Positions 41,892 through 50,470 of a stretch of 50,470 nt of DNA are shown one piece after another. Position numbers and translations under genes: made by a program. The notes under the pieces were generated by a model that was not told the DNA's origin, did not search any database, and was given only the letters and a program-made list of their open reading frames with translations. How positions within the stretch are numbered: the stretch's first letter is position 1; each line of letters starts with the position of its first letter. Origin of the DNA: Marinomonas vulgaris (GTDB lineage: Bacteria > Pseudomonadota > Gammaproteobacteria > Pseudomonadales > Marinomonadaceae); NCBI RefSeq assembly GCF_018145875.1, contig NZ_JAGSSV010000021.1, forward strand, positions 1-50,470, in the 5' to 3' direction.

Positions 41892-42972
41892 ACATACGGG
41901 CATTTACAAAAGTGCACCTTGTATGTGGATGCGCGGCGGCACCTCAAAAGGCGCTTATTTTTTAGCCGCTGACTTACCTTCAGACAACGAGGCACGCGCG
42001 CAGTTTTTACTGCGCGTAATGGGCTCGCCCGATGAGCGTCAAATCGACGGTATCGGTGGTGCAGATCCTCTTACCTCTAAAGTGGCTGTGGTACAAAAAT
42101 CAACTCGTGACGACGCTGACGTGGACTATTTGTTCCTGCAAGTGTTTGTTGATAAGGCCATTGTGACCGACGCACAAAACTGCGGCAATATTCTAGCGGG
42201 GATTGCGCCATTTGCGATTGAACGAGGCTTGGTGACGGCGTGCGAAGGGGAAACCTCGGTGCGTATTTTCATGGAAAATACTGGCCAAATTGCTGTTGCA
42301 CGAGTGTTAGTCAAAGATGGTGAAGTACAGTACGAAGGCGATGCTCGTATTGATGGCGTTCCGGGGTTTTCAGCGGCGGTGCCGATTGTATTCCAAGACA
42401 CAGCTGGGTCTAGTTGTGGCTCATTGCTACCGACAGGTAGTGTTGTCGATGTGATCGATGGTGTCGAAGTAACCTGCATTGATAATGGCATGCCTGTTGT
42501 AATTATGCGCGCGACGGATATGGGCATCACAGGTCTGGAGTCTCGCGAAGAACTGGAAGCCAATGACTTATTACGGGCTAAGTTAGAGTCGATTCGTTTA
42601 CAAGTTGGTCCAATGATGAATCTGGGGAACGTGAAAGACAAATCGGTACCGAAAATGACCATGGTGAGTACTTCCACAAACGGTGGGGCGCTATCTACTC
42701 GTACTTTTATTCCCCATCGTTGTCATGCCTCAATTGGTGTTTTGGGTGCCGTCAGTGTGGCAACGGCCGCGGTATTAAAAGGCTCGCCTGCAAACGATGT
42801 CGCCAGTTATCAGGCAAGTGCACGAATGACTTTGGATGTAGAACATCCTATTGGCGCAATGACGGTAATATTAGATCAAAATGACCAAGGCGAAGTGGGT
42901 TCCGCAGCGATTTTACGCACCGCTCGTAAACTGTTTGATGGACAAGTATTTGCTCACAGTAACGAATTATAA
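41884..42972 (+). CDS. ligU: 4-oxalomesaconate tautomerase (PrpF family)
   Basis: A PrpF/diaminopimelate-epimerase-fold isomerase of 362 residues equivalent to LigU/GalD, converting 4-oxalomesaconate to the tautomer or double-bond isomer used by the hydratase. Landmarks are [37 protein letters not shown], the [18 protein letters not shown] stretch with its catalytic cysteine and the [20 protein letters not shown] stretch near the C terminus. The overlap with ligK means coupled translation. Whether it is closer to LigU or GalD is not decided by eye. Confidence 0.88.
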   Translation: MSKHTGIYKSAPCMWMRGGTSKGAYFLAADLPSDNEARAQFLLRVMGSPDERQIDGIGGADPLTSKVAVVQKSTRDDADVDYLFLQVFVDKAIVTDAQNCGNILAGIAPFAIERGLVTACEGETSVRIFMENTGQIAVARVLVKDGEVQYEGDARIDGVPGFSAAVPIVFQDTAGSSCGSLLPTGSVVDVIDGVEVTCIDNGMPVVIMRATDMGITGLESREELEANDLLRAKLESIRLQVGPMMNLGNVKDKSVPKMTMVSTSTNGGALSTRTFIPHRCHASIGVLGAVSVATAAVLKGSPANDVASYQASARMTLDVEHPIGAMTVILDQNDQGEVGSAAILRTARKLFDGQVFAHSNEL

Positions 42973-42987
42973 AATAGGTATTTGAAG

Positions 42988-43860
42988 ATGATGGACAAAA
43001 ACTACATTCCTTTTCACCCAACGCCAAGCAAGCCGACGTTTAAAGCGCCTGCCGGTGCGGTAGATGCACACTGCCATGTCTTTGGCCCAGCGGATAAATT
43101 CCCCTACCACCCAAAACGCAAGTACACCCCTTGTGATGCGTCAAAAGAGCAGCTGTTCGCTTTGCGTGATCACTTGGGGTTCTCACGTAATGTTATTGTA
43201 CAAGCATCTTGTCACAGTACTGACAACTCTGCGCTCATTGATGCGTTAGAAAGTGCAGGGGACTTGGCCCGCGGTGTGGCTTTTGTGGACGACACCATCA
43301 CCCACGAAGACATCGAAAAAATGCACGCCGCAGGTGTTCGTGGTGTACGTTTTAACTTTGTAAAACGTCTAGTTGATAGCACCCCTAAAGAAGCATTTTT
43401 CTCCATTGCAGATAAGATTCGCCCCTTTGGTTGGCACATTGTGGTGTATTTTGAAGCCGCAGAATTAGAAGAATTAATCCCTTTCTTAAAGGCACTTAAC
43501 ACCACCATAGTAGTCGATCACATGGGTACACCTAATGTGAAAAATGGTGTTGACCACCCAGATTTCAAACGCTTTGTAGACTTTATGGCCGACAACGACG
43601 ACGTCTGGTGTAAAGTGAGCTGCCCTGAGCGTTTAACCCAACACGCACCTGATTACTCCGATGTGTATCCGTTCGCCCGTACTTTAGTCGAGCAGTTTCC
43701 GAATCGGGTTTTATGGGGCACAGATTGGCCACACCCAAACATGAAAGTTGAGGCACCAAATGATGGCCATCTTGTGGACGTGATTCCTCATATCGCCCCA
43801 AAGACAGAGTTACAACAAGCTTTGTTAGTGGACAATCCGATGCGCTTGTATTGGTCTTAG
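42988..43860 (+). CDS. ligI: 2-pyrone-4,6-dicarboxylate hydrolase LigI
   Basis: Amidohydrolase that opens the PDC lactone to 4-oxalomesaconate without needing a metal. Typical stretches are AVDAHCHVFGPADKFPYHPK, GVRGVRFNFVKRL, VDHMGTP and LWGTDWPHPN with the catalytic aspartate. The length of about 290 residues is right. I take ATG 42988 (or 42991) rather than TTG 42982; AGG lies upstream. It follows ligU at once and precedes ligA, so all are one operon. Confidence 0.93.
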   Translation: MMDKNYIPFHPTPSKPTFKAPAGAVDAHCHVFGPADKFPYHPKRKYTPCDASKEQLFALRDHLGFSRNVIVQASCHSTDNSALIDALESAGDLARGVAFVDDTITHEDIEKMHAAGVRGVRFNFVKRLVDSTPKEAFFSIADKIRPFGWHIVVYFEAAELEELIPFLKALNTTIVVDHMGTPNVKNGVDHPDFKRFVDFMADNDDVWCKVSCPERLTQHAPDYSDVYPFARTLVEQFPNRVLWGTDWPHPNMKVEAPNDGHLVDVIPHIAPKTELQQALLVDNPMRLYWS

Positions 43861-43894
43861 TATCATCCCAACAGAATAAATAAGAGGTTACCAT

Positions 43895-44257
43895 ATGGCT
43901 AGTAACTACACAGACCGTCACTTTCAGGGCACCTATCTTTTTGATGGGCAAATGGCCAAAAAAGGCTACGGCTTAAACAAAATGTGCTACACATTTAACG
44001 AACAAGTAGCTCGTGATGAGTTTAACACGGACCCTAATGCTTATTGTGACAAGTTCAAACTTAGTGCCGCACAAAAAGACGCCATTCATAACAAAGACAT
44101 AATTGCCTTATTACGAGAAGGCGGCAGTATTTATTACTTGGCAAAATTTGCCGGCTTATTAAAGCTAAACATGCAAGACATCGGTGGATTGCAAACAGGT
44201 ATGACTACTGATGCTTTTAAAGCAATGCTTGAGAAAAACGGACGAGGAGAAATCTAA
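43895..44257 (+). CDS. ligA: Protocatechuate 4,5-dioxygenase alpha subunit LigA
   Basis: Small helical subunit that caps the active site of LigB. The sequence FQGTYLFDGQMAKKGYGLNK and the downstream AGLLKLNMQDIGGLQTGMT are characteristic. Length of 120 residues is slightly below that of SYK-6 LigA (139). It overlaps ligB by 1 bp (stop and start share A), giving equal expression of both subunits. Confidence 0.93.
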   Translation: MASNYTDRHFQGTYLFDGQMAKKGYGLNKMCYTFNEQVARDEFNTDPNAYCDKFKLSAAQKDAIHNKDIIALLREGGSIYYLAKFAGLLKLNMQDIGGLQTGMTTDAFKAMLEKNGRGEI

Positions 44258-45108
44258 TGGCGAATATAATAGGAGCCGTCACCACGTCTCATATCCCAGC
44301 AATCGCTAACGCTATGGCTAATGGGTTAGAGCAAACACCCTATTGGAAACCTTTTTTTGATGCGTATCCACCTGTGCGTGACTGGCTAAATGAGAAAAAA
44401 CCCGACGTCATCATTTTGTTTTACAACGACCATGGCTTAGAGTTTTTCATCGATAAAAAACCTACTTTTGCTATAGGTGTAGCGGATGAATACCACAATG
44501 CCGACGAAGGGTGGGGGATTCCAACGATACCGCCGGTAACAGGCGAATCGGACTTATCTTGGCACATCGCCAATAGCATCGTTGACGAAGGCTTTGACAT
44601 GACGGTCTGTCAAGAAATGAAGGTAGATCACGGCTTAACTGTACCACTCAATCTGATGTGGCCAGGTCACCAATATGGCCATGTAAAAGTCATTCCCGTA
44701 TGCATCAACTGCGAGCAGTACCCAATGGCTCAGCCTTGGCGAACTTATGCTTTGGGGCAAGCCATTGGCCGTGCTGTGCAGTCCTATGAGAAAGACATTA
44801 ATGTGGTGGTGTTTGGTACCGGAGGCATGTCTCATCAGCTCGACGGAGAACGTGCAGGCTTTATCAACCGCGCCTTCGACATTGACTGCCTAGACAAATT
44901 AGTCAACGACCCAGAAGCACTCACCAAATACACCAACATAGATCTTGTAGAGCAAGGTGGCGCTCAAGCCGTTGAACTCAATATGCACATCGCCATGCGC
45001 GGTACCTTATTAGGTAAAGTGACGGAATTACACCGTAACTACCACGCCCCTATTTCCAATACAGGTTCAGGGTTAATGCTGCTGGAACACGAAATGCCAG
45101 AGAGTTAA
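44257..45108 (+). CDS. ligB: Protocatechuate 4,5-dioxygenase beta subunit LigB
   Basis: Catalytic subunit of the type II extradiol dioxygenase that opens protocatechuate to 4-carboxy-2-hydroxymuconate semialdehyde. Fe(II) ligands are H12 (TTSHIP), H59 (YNDHGLEFF) and E240 (AQAVELNM); the acid-base histidine is H193 (GTGGMSHQLDG). At 283 residues it is close to SYK-6 LigB (302). A gallate substrate is possible in the family, but the presence of ligC and ligI argues for protocatechuate. A strong terminator follows. Confidence 0.94.
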   Translation: MANIIGAVTTSHIPAIANAMANGLEQTPYWKPFFDAYPPVRDWLNEKKPDVIILFYNDHGLEFFIDKKPTFAIGVADEYHNADEGWGIPTIPPVTGESDLSWHIANSIVDEGFDMTVCQEMKVDHGLTVPLNLMWPGHQYGHVKVIPVCINCEQYPMAQPWRTYALGQAIGRAVQSYEKDINVVVFGTGGMSHQLDGERAGFINRAFDIDCLDKLVNDPEALTKYTNIDLVEQGGAQAVELNMHIAMRGTLLGKVTELHRNYHAPISNTGSGLMLLEHEMPES

Positions 45109-45141
45109 CTCTTAGCAAAACAGTGCTACAAAGGGATTTTA

Positions 45142-45176
45142 CAAGGCGAGCTCATTTTGGTGGGCTCGCCTTTTTT
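45142..45176. terminator. Terminator of the lig operon
   Basis: AAGGCGAGC and GCTCGCCTT with a 12-base loop, followed by TTTTTT. It lies between ligB and the convergent aldo/keto reductase gene and can serve both. Confidence 0.85.
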
Positions 45177-45183
45177 GGTGAAT

Positions 45184-46164
45184 TTAAAACTCTTCGGTGT
45201 CGATTTCTGCTTGTTGAGCTGCGGTGTAACGGGTGCCGTGTACGTTATTTTGATTAATCATTTCGTCCAGCAAGCCAATTTGTTTCGCGTCCAATGTGAG
45301 TTGAGTTGCGGCAAGGTTATCTTGCATGTGTTGCACTGAGCGTGTGCCAGGGATGGAGACGATGTTGTCGTCTTTGGCACGCAACCACGCTAAGGCAAGC
45401 TGTGCTGGAGTGCAGCCAATGTCTTTGGCTAGAGCAAGATAATCATTTAATAATGCTAAGTTATTTGGGTAATGCTCAGCATGAAAACGAGGCATGTTAT
45501 TACGGATGTCTTTGGCGTCTAATTCGGTAATGTCTTTTAACACACCGGTTAAAAAGCCACGCGCCAAGGGGCTAAAGGCCACAAAGGTGGTACCCAGTTT
45601 CTGGCAAGTTTCTAATACAGCGATTTCTGGATTGCGAGTCCACAAAGAATATTCCGATTGAATGGCTTTGATAGGCGTTTCAACATGCGCACGAATCAGC
45701 GTATCAGCTGACACTTCAGATAACCCCACATTACCGATTTTGCCTTCTTTGACCAAATCACCGAGTGTACCAGCGCTTTCTTCGATAGGCACATTAGGGT
45801 CTAAACGGTGCAAATAATACAAATCAATGTGGTCAGTTTGTAGCCGTTTTAGGCTATCTTCGCATTGCTTACGCAGATTATCTGGGCGACCATTGATTTC
45901 TTTTTTTCCATTGACCATGGCCATTCCGCATTTGCTGGCTAGGAAAAACTCATTGCGATGATTCTTTAGAGCCTTGCCTACAAGTAATTCGTTATTGCCT
46001 CCACCATATAAAGTCGCTGTATCAAAATGGCGATAGCCCATCTCAAAAGCCGCTTGCAGTGCTTCAATAGCTTGGTTTTCTTCCAGTGGCGTACCGTATG
46101 CGTGAGATACGTTCATGCAACCAAGGCCAATGTGTGGATGAGTAAACAGTGATTGTGCTGACAT
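45184..46164 (-). CDS. Aldo/keto reductase
   Basis: NADPH-dependent (beta/alpha)8 reductase of the YajO/Tas type, about 326 residues. The tetrad residues are in DTATLYGGG (Asp, Tyr), ASKCGMAM (Lys) and YYLHRLDP (His); the cofactor part SIPGTRSVQHMQDNLAA is present. The start is ATG 46164 behind AAGGATTTTTTA rather than 46179. It lies after ligC beyond a strong terminator, so it may have its own promoter. Its role could be reduction of an aromatic aldehyde or a semialdehyde side product; this is only context. Confidence 0.85.
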   Translation of the reverse strand: MSAQSLFTHPHIGLGCMNVSHAYGTPLEENQAIEALQAAFEMGYRHFDTATLYGGGNNELLVGKALKNHRNEFFLASKCGMAMVNGKKEINGRPDNLRKQCEDSLKRLQTDHIDLYYLHRLDPNVPIEESAGTLGDLVKEGKIGNVGLSEVSADTLIRAHVETPIKAIQSEYSLWTRNPEIAVLETCQKLGTTFVAFSPLARGFLTGVLKDITELDAKDIRNNMPRFHAEHYPNNLALLNDYLALAKDIGCTPAQLALAWLRAKDDNIVSIPGTRSVQHMQDNLAATQLTLDAKQIGLLDEMINQNNVHGTRYTAAQQAEIDTEEF

Positions 46165-46182
46165 TAAAAAATCCTTCATAAA

Positions 46183-46208
46183 AAACAGGGAGCCTAGGCT
46201 CCCTGTTT
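46183..46208 (-). terminator. Perfect 26-bp palindromic terminator after ligC
   Basis: AAACAGGGAGCCT and its exact complement with no loop; on the minus strand TTTTTT follows. It separates ligC from the aldo/keto reductase gene. Confidence 0.8.
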
Positions 46209-46241
46209 GAGTAGTGTTTCATCACGGCAGAGCAGAGTGAC

Positions 46242-47189
46242 TTAGGCTTCTAAGCATTCTTCTAGACGATGCAAGGTTTCCATTGCTTCAATCGCCTGAG
46301 AGACACAAGCATTTGGTGCACGGCCTTCTTTGATCGCTGCAATAAACTCACGATCTTGCAATTCAATACCATTATTAGACACAGCAACCCCCGACAAATC
46401 GATCTTATTATCGTTGCCATCAAACAGGTCATCGTAGCGTGCTAAGTAGGTACCATTGTCGCAGATATAGCGGAAAAAAGTACCAAACGGACCGTCGTTG
46501 TTAAAAGACAATGACAAGGTGCAAATCGCACCATTAGGTACCTTCATACCAATGCTCATGTCCATTGCAATGCCTAGCTCTGGATGGATAGGGCCTTGCA
46601 TGGCTTGAACTTTACTGGCGGTTTCACCAGTTTGATATTGAAACAAATCTACTGTGTGGCATGCATGATGCCACAGAAGGTGGTCTGTCCAGGAACGAGC
46701 TTTACCAAGAGCATTTTTGTTGGAACGTCGGAAGAAATAAGTCTGCACATCCATTTGTTGTACAGTCAATTCACCCGCTTCAATTTTATTACGAATCCAT
46801 TGGTGCGATGGGTTAAAGCGGCGAGTGTGACCAGCCATGGCGACTAGATTGGTTTTCTTGTGTGCAGCGACCACATTGCGAGCATCTTCAATGGTATCAG
46901 CCATGGGAATTTCAGACATTACGTGCTTGCCGGCTTCAAGACATTGAATCGTTTGTGCCGCGTGCATTTGTGTAGGTGTTGCTAAAATCACTGCGTCAAC
47001 ATCGTCACGGGCGAGACTTTCAGCCAAATCCGTTGTGTAGTGAGGAACACCACGCTCCTGGGCAAATGTCTTGATGGCATCAATTTTAGTGCCAACCACA
47101 GATACCACTTTTACGCCGTCTATTGCTGCAATGGCGTCCATGTGTTTCATTCCAAAAGCACCAGAGGCACCAGCGATACAAATTCTCAT
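46242..47189 (-). CDS. ligC: 4-carboxy-2-hydroxymuconate-6-semialdehyde dehydrogenase LigC
   Basis: Gfo/Idh/MocA-type NADP oxidoreductase that oxidises the cyclic hemiacetal of CHMS to 2-pyrone-4,6-dicarboxylate. The Rossmann motif is CIAGASGAFGMKHMDAI (residues 4-20), followed by ATPTQMHAAQTIQCLEAGKH with the family's cofactor-binding EIPM instead of EKP. The segment SWTDHLLWHHACHTVDLFQY carries the catalytic residues. Length of 315 matches LigC. It is on the opposite strand from the other lig genes and about 140 bp downstream of the LysR gene in the same direction. Confidence 0.92.
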   Translation of the reverse strand: MRICIAGASGAFGMKHMDAIAAIDGVKVVSVVGTKIDAIKTFAQERGVPHYTTDLAESLARDDVDAVILATPTQMHAAQTIQCLEAGKHVMSEIPMADTIEDARNVVAAHKKTNLVAMAGHTRRFNPSHQWIRNKIEAGELTVQQMDVQTYFFRRSNKNALGKARSWTDHLLWHHACHTVDLFQYQTGETASKVQAMQGPIHPELGIAMDMSIGMKVPNGAICTLSLSFNNDGPFGTFFRYICDNGTYLARYDDLFDGNDNKIDLSGVAVSNNGIELQDREFIAAIKEGRAPNACVSQAIEAMETLHRLEECLEA

Positions 47190-47330
47190 TAATCTACTCC
47201 TAACTATGCGAGTGTGAATGGGGTCATACCCAAATATACATTAACTACAAATCTAGCATTTGATATCTGAAGGGGATAATCCATAAACCGCATAAGCTAT
47301 TCAGTTTTCGCAACAAGACTAAGCTCATTG

Positions 47331-48545
47331 TTAACGAAAGTGTTCAGATATTTTTCGTAGTACGCTAAGAAAATGAGATTGTGTCACCGTGGGAAGCCAG
47401 CTTTTTCGGACGCAAAGCCCAATTGGACGACGAGTATGTTCAAGCGGAAAATCTAATACCGTGAGCAATTCAATATTAATTTCTCGCTCAACCTGATGAG
47501 CCGAGATAAGTGTAAGTCGATCACTTTCGAGGAGTAATTCACGAATCAATACCTGTGAACTTGATTCCACTAGTCGCGTCGGCAAAGCAACATTGACGTC
47601 TTGGAACAATGCCTCAAAGGCCTGTCTAGTGGGGGTACTTTTTGTAGGTACCACCCAAGCATACTGAGCTAGATCTTGAACACAGATTTGTGCTTTCTTT
47701 GTAAGCGGATGGTTTTTTCGCGCAACTATAGACAATGGTGGTGACCATAATTCCTCTTGCACCACATCATCAGCCGGTGTTGGGTGGCGTAATGCACCTA
47801 AGATAATGTCTATGTCTCCCTGGCGCAGGTGATGCAATAAATCGACATAAGGGCCCTCTGTGACGTTTATATTAACGTCTGGATGGCGTTCGTTAAATTG
47901 TAAAATGGATTTGGGTAAAATAGTCATCCGTGCCAATGGCATACTGCCAATAGTGATGGTGCTGACGTCTTTAAATTGCAGCGCGTTAATTTCGTAAATA
48001 CCTTGGCGTAGTTCACTAAAAGCTAGTTTCGTGGCTTTTGATAAGGTTCTAGCAGCTTTGGTAGTACTGATCCCCAAGCTGTTTTTTTCGAAAAGTATCA
48101 CTCCCAATAACCTTTCAAGATCCCGTGCTGCACGATGAACAGAAGACTGAGACACGCCCAATTGGCGGCTTGCGATACTGAAATTTTGCGATTCACTGAC
48201 CGCAATAAGAGCTCGTAATTGCGTGGTACTAATAAGGGCAATAAGATTTTTCGGAGAGCGCTCTTTAATTGTCGTGTCTTTCACAATCTCTTGAATAGCT
48301 TGTTGGATGTGATCAACCGCTCTGGCGACACGTTTTTGCCAGACTTCACCTGAGTCGGTTGGGTACATACCATCTGAATGCCGTTCAAATAAAGTTGCGC
48401 CCAATACACTTTCTAATTTTGCGATAGCTTGTGTAATGGCGGGTTGGGATAAAAAAATACGCTCAGAAGCACGGGTGATGCTTTTAAATTCAGCAACAGC
48501 AAGAAAAACGCGTAAGTGTCGTAAATTGGGAATGTTGATTTCCAT
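47331..48545 (-). CDS. LysR-type regulator with two HTH domains
   Basis: At 404 residues it is about 100 longer than a normal LysR protein because the DNA-binding part is duplicated. The first HTH is LRVFLAVAEFKSITRASERI / LSQPAITQAIAKLE (residues 8-46); the second is LRALIAVSESQNFSIASRQL / VSQSSVHRAARDLE (about 110-148), each with its linker helix. A single effector domain follows from about residue 190. It lies next to ligC and the lig operon and is the likely regulator of protocatechuate genes. AGGAAG precedes the ATG. Confidence 0.88.
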   Translation of the reverse strand: MEINIPNLRHLRVFLAVAEFKSITRASERIFLSQPAITQAIAKLESVLGATLFERHSDGMYPTDSGEVWQKRVARAVDHIQQAIQEIVKDTTIKERSPKNLIALISTTQLRALIAVSESQNFSIASRQLGVSQSSVHRAARDLERLLGVILFEKNSLGISTTKAARTLSKATKLAFSELRQGIYEINALQFKDVSTITIGSMPLARMTILPKSILQFNERHPDVNINVTEGPYVDLLHHLRQGDIDIILGALRHPTPADDVVQEELWSPPLSIVARKNHPLTKKAQICVQDLAQYAWVVPTKSTPTRQAFEALFQDVNVALPTRLVESSSQVLIRELLLESDRLTLISAHQVEREINIELLTVLDFPLEHTRRPIGLCVRKSWLPTVTQSHFLSVLRKISEHFR

Positions 48546-48761
48546 GTGGCTTCCTATTTTTTTACAACTATATCAAAAATGAATATTAAAAGAAGTAGAA
48601 ATACAGGCATATTTCCTTTTTCTGTATTCGAATAGGTTGAGTTCATGGGATCGACTTGCAGTCGTCGTAATTGGGCCTTTTTACTCAAAGTCTCGGAAGG
48701 AAACGAGTTTGTCGTATGTAGTATTAATACTAAATTAACACTCTGACAACTGTATCAGCTA

Positions 48762-48793
48762 CCACTCCTCTCGTTTGGCAACGAGAGGAGTGG
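48762..48793. terminator. 14-bp perfect hairpin after the hydroxylase fragment
   Basis: CCACTCCTCTCGTT, loop TGGC, then the exact complement. It lies 10 bp beyond the stop codon of the hydroxylase fragment (minus strand). No T-tract is seen, so termination would be weak or Rho-aided. Confidence 0.6.
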
Positions 48794-48803
48794 GCGTTAA
48801 TGT

Positions 48804-49550
48804 TTAAGAAACTGGGTTCAGGACAGCTTCAAAAAATTTTGTTAATTCGTCATGATCGTTTAGCGGCAAAACATCAGCAACATATTGATCTGGTCTCACA
48901 ATAATAATGCAGCCGTTCTCCTTATCAATTCCACGTTTGTCATAGAAAGAAGTGCCTTCACAAATAGCGCTGTAGACTTTCTCATAATCCGTTAAACCAT
49001 AGCGATCTTTCGAGGGTTGTAAAAGCGGATGGATATCGTCTACTTCAACCTCTCGATGAGATGCTTGGAAAACCGCTTGTACGGTGATCATTTCATCTAT
49101 ATCCGCACCATTTGGTGTGAAACGCTGAATAGGGGATAACGGATTATTTTGTAGAAATTCACATAGTGCTTTAACTTGGCAGTTATTATCCATAAAGCTT
49201 TGCTCTCCAGCAAAGGCGAGGATATGCCAACGACCATCAGCTTTTATACTATGTCCAAGATGCATAGGTTTTGCGTCAGCATGGCGAGTCACTTTAGCAG
49301 AATGAAAACGCATACCAATGGTTTGTCCTGTTGCTAAGTCTTGATGTTTTCCTGAGGATACTAAGTCTGATTGCGAGTAGTGGATAGCAGTACCCGCAGT
49401 GAATCGGCCAAATTGAACAAAGTATTTTTGAAAAGCGGCTGGATCAACGCCATCAGGATTTCTCTGATTAATCAATAGAGCTTGATTCACTATGATATTG
49501 AAGCATCTGACCAGCGGGAATGATAACGATGTGTAAGAAAAAAGTTTCAC
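48804..49550 (-). pseudogene. C-terminal part of a 3-hydroxybenzoate 4-hydroxylase-like flavoprotein
   Basis: The region after about residue 25 corresponds to the end of the FAD domain (DPAAFQKYFVQFGRFTAGTA) and the thioredoxin-like C-terminal domain of phenol 2-monooxygenase/3-hydroxybenzoate 4-monooxygenase (GRWHILAFAGEQSF, IIIVRPDQYVADVLPL). The full enzyme has about 640 residues; the FAD-binding GxGxxG and substrate domains are missing, so no activity is expected. The first 25 residues do not fit the family and the GTG start is accidental. The intact enzyme would have made protocatechuate from 3-hydroxybenzoate. Confidence 0.8.
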
Positions 49551-49611
49551 ATGTATAATTTTTTACATACTTACAATAACGGGTATCGCCAAAACTTTTT
49601 TACAACGTCAA

Positions 49612-50025
49612 CTACAGTTGATATTCACCAGCCCTTTCAGGTTGGAACGTCACTTGTATGATTTTAATCTTTAAATTTCCACCACCGGGTTTCGGCCATT
49701 CAATCTCATCACCAATAGAAAGACCAAGCAATGCGCTACCCACAGGCGCTAAAATTGAAATAGTTGTTCCATTCGATTCCATGTTTTTTGGATACACCAA
49801 CGTCAATTCAAACTCTTTATTTGTAGCTTCAACAATAAACTTAACCGTTGAGTTCATGGTGATAATATTGTCTGGAACATCTTTAGGAGCAACAATCGTT
49901 GCGCGTGTAAGCTCTTCTTCTAGTTCACTCACACCAGCGATATCCGCTTTAGGAAGCGAATCAATTAGGTCTTCTACTCTCTTCAAATCCAACGAAGAGA
50001 TCGTTATATCAGGTCTTGTTGTCAT
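49612..50025 (-). CDS. rnk: Rnk-like GreA/GreB C-terminal-domain protein
   Basis: A 137-residue protein with a short N-terminal helical part and the Gre C-terminal fold (MNSTVKFIVEATNKEFELTL, ILAPVGSALLGLSIGDEIEW). It matches Rnk, a regulator that binds RNA polymerase in the secondary channel without cleavage activity and affects nucleoside diphosphate kinase level. The ATG at 50025 is preceded by TGAGGAAATA. Usually chromosomal, so it is cargo here. Confidence 0.85.
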   Translation of the reverse strand: MTTRPDITISSLDLKRVEDLIDSLPKADIAGVSELEEELTRATIVAPKDVPDNIITMNSTVKFIVEATNKEFELTLVYPKNMESNGTTISILAPVGSALLGLSIGDEIEWPKPGGGNLKIKIIQVTFQPERAGEYQL

Positions 50026-50341
50026 TATTTCCTCATTAACTATTTACAAATTTTGCTTGGTACTTGAGGTAGTTGCTGTACACATACCACTACCGTCGCT
50101 GATAGTACGTCTAGCAATCTGTAATAGATAGCCAAATGAACCACTATTATTAACCTAAGATGCTTCGTGTAAGCTGATATTAAAATCAGGTAATGATAAT
50201 AGTTATTATAAAACAGTATTTAACTGCTTACGTCGTTGCCTTAATGACAAGAGAAAAGTACTTCCTATCGCTGTCAACATTACCTCTTCTCATTTTAATG
50301 ACACCGCCCTAGCTAGTTACATTTTCTCGTTATCTGACGAG
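50026..50341. other. Intergenic region without a recognisable gene
   Basis: Upstream DNA of rnk and a stretch to the IS3 fragment. I see no gene, RNA or repeat that I can support. TGCAATCTG-like AT-rich sequence near 50180-50220 may contain the rnk promoter. Confidence 0.4.

Positions 50342-50470
<129 letters not shown>

Noticed and set aside
42126..42677. 183-residue minus-strand frame inside the oxalomesaconate tautomerase gene
   Set aside because: Antisense shadow; the sense gene has clear PrpF motifs along its whole length.

Overview
The window looks like an accessory replicon, most likely a low-GC plasmid, of a marine gammaproteobacterium (Oceanospirillales/Marinomonas-like). That placement is inferred from codon use, TRAP transporters and an SXT/IncA-C-like transfer module, not proven. 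It carries an iteron origin with a Rep_3 initiator, a ParA/KorB-like ParB partition operon, AbiE toxin-antitoxin genes, fragments of a conjugation operon, many insertion-sequence relics and two aromatic-catabolism regions.

Layout. 1-757: 3' part and right end of an IS21-type element (istB). 1090-3056: origin (DnaA boxes, six iterons at exact 21 bp period plus further copies) and rep. 3397-4945: abiEii/abiEi with a duplicated operator. 5286-9987 (minus strand): traI relaxase, traD lacking its P-loop half, a hypothetical gene and a DUF4400 gene. 10161-15275: a lipoprotein, a PAS-PAS chemoreceptor, a truncated EAL domain, a decayed zinc-ribbon gene and small plasmid genes. 15284-17300: parB and parA with a CTTTCACATGTGAAAG palindrome that recurs elsewhere. 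17631-18839: nested IS5 and IS3 relics. 19204-24656: 4,5-dihydroxyphthalate decarboxylase-like protein, TAXI-TRAP transporter, EamA exporter and truncated haemoglobin. 26103-33875 (minus): a seven-gene operon for fumarylacetoacetase, maleylacetoacetate isomerase, a VOC protein, a self-sufficient CYP116B-type P450 and a DctPQM TRAP transporter, with a divergent LysR gene. 35027-37748: decayed traE, traL cut by IS21, truncated istA and a complete IS3-family element. 38045-47189: protocatechuate 4,5-cleavage genes (ligJ, ligK, ligU/galD, ligI, ligA, ligB; ligC on the other strand), a dead galB and an IS5-transposase/AraC chimera. 47331-50470: a LysR regulator with two HTH domains, the C-terminal part of a 3-hydroxybenzoate 4-hydroxylase-like flavoprotein, rnk and an IS3 fragment.

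How it works together. LigAB opens protocatechuate, LigC oxidises the semialdehyde, LigI opens the pyrone, LigU tautomerises oxalomesaconate, LigJ hydrates it, and LigK yields pyruvate and oxaloacetate. The chain is complete here. The decarboxylase-like protein and the ancestor of the hydroxylase fragment would both feed protocatechuate. The second operon looks like an uptake, P450 oxidation and homogentisate-type lower pathway, but no recognisable cupin homogentisate or gentisate dioxygenase is present, so its substrate and ring-opening step are open questions. The transfer operon is broken in several places; the relaxase gene is intact, so the replicon may be mobilisable but is unlikely to transfer itself. 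If the window closes on itself as a circle (not shown), the two halves of the IS21 element and the two tra fragments would lie on either side of the same inserted material.
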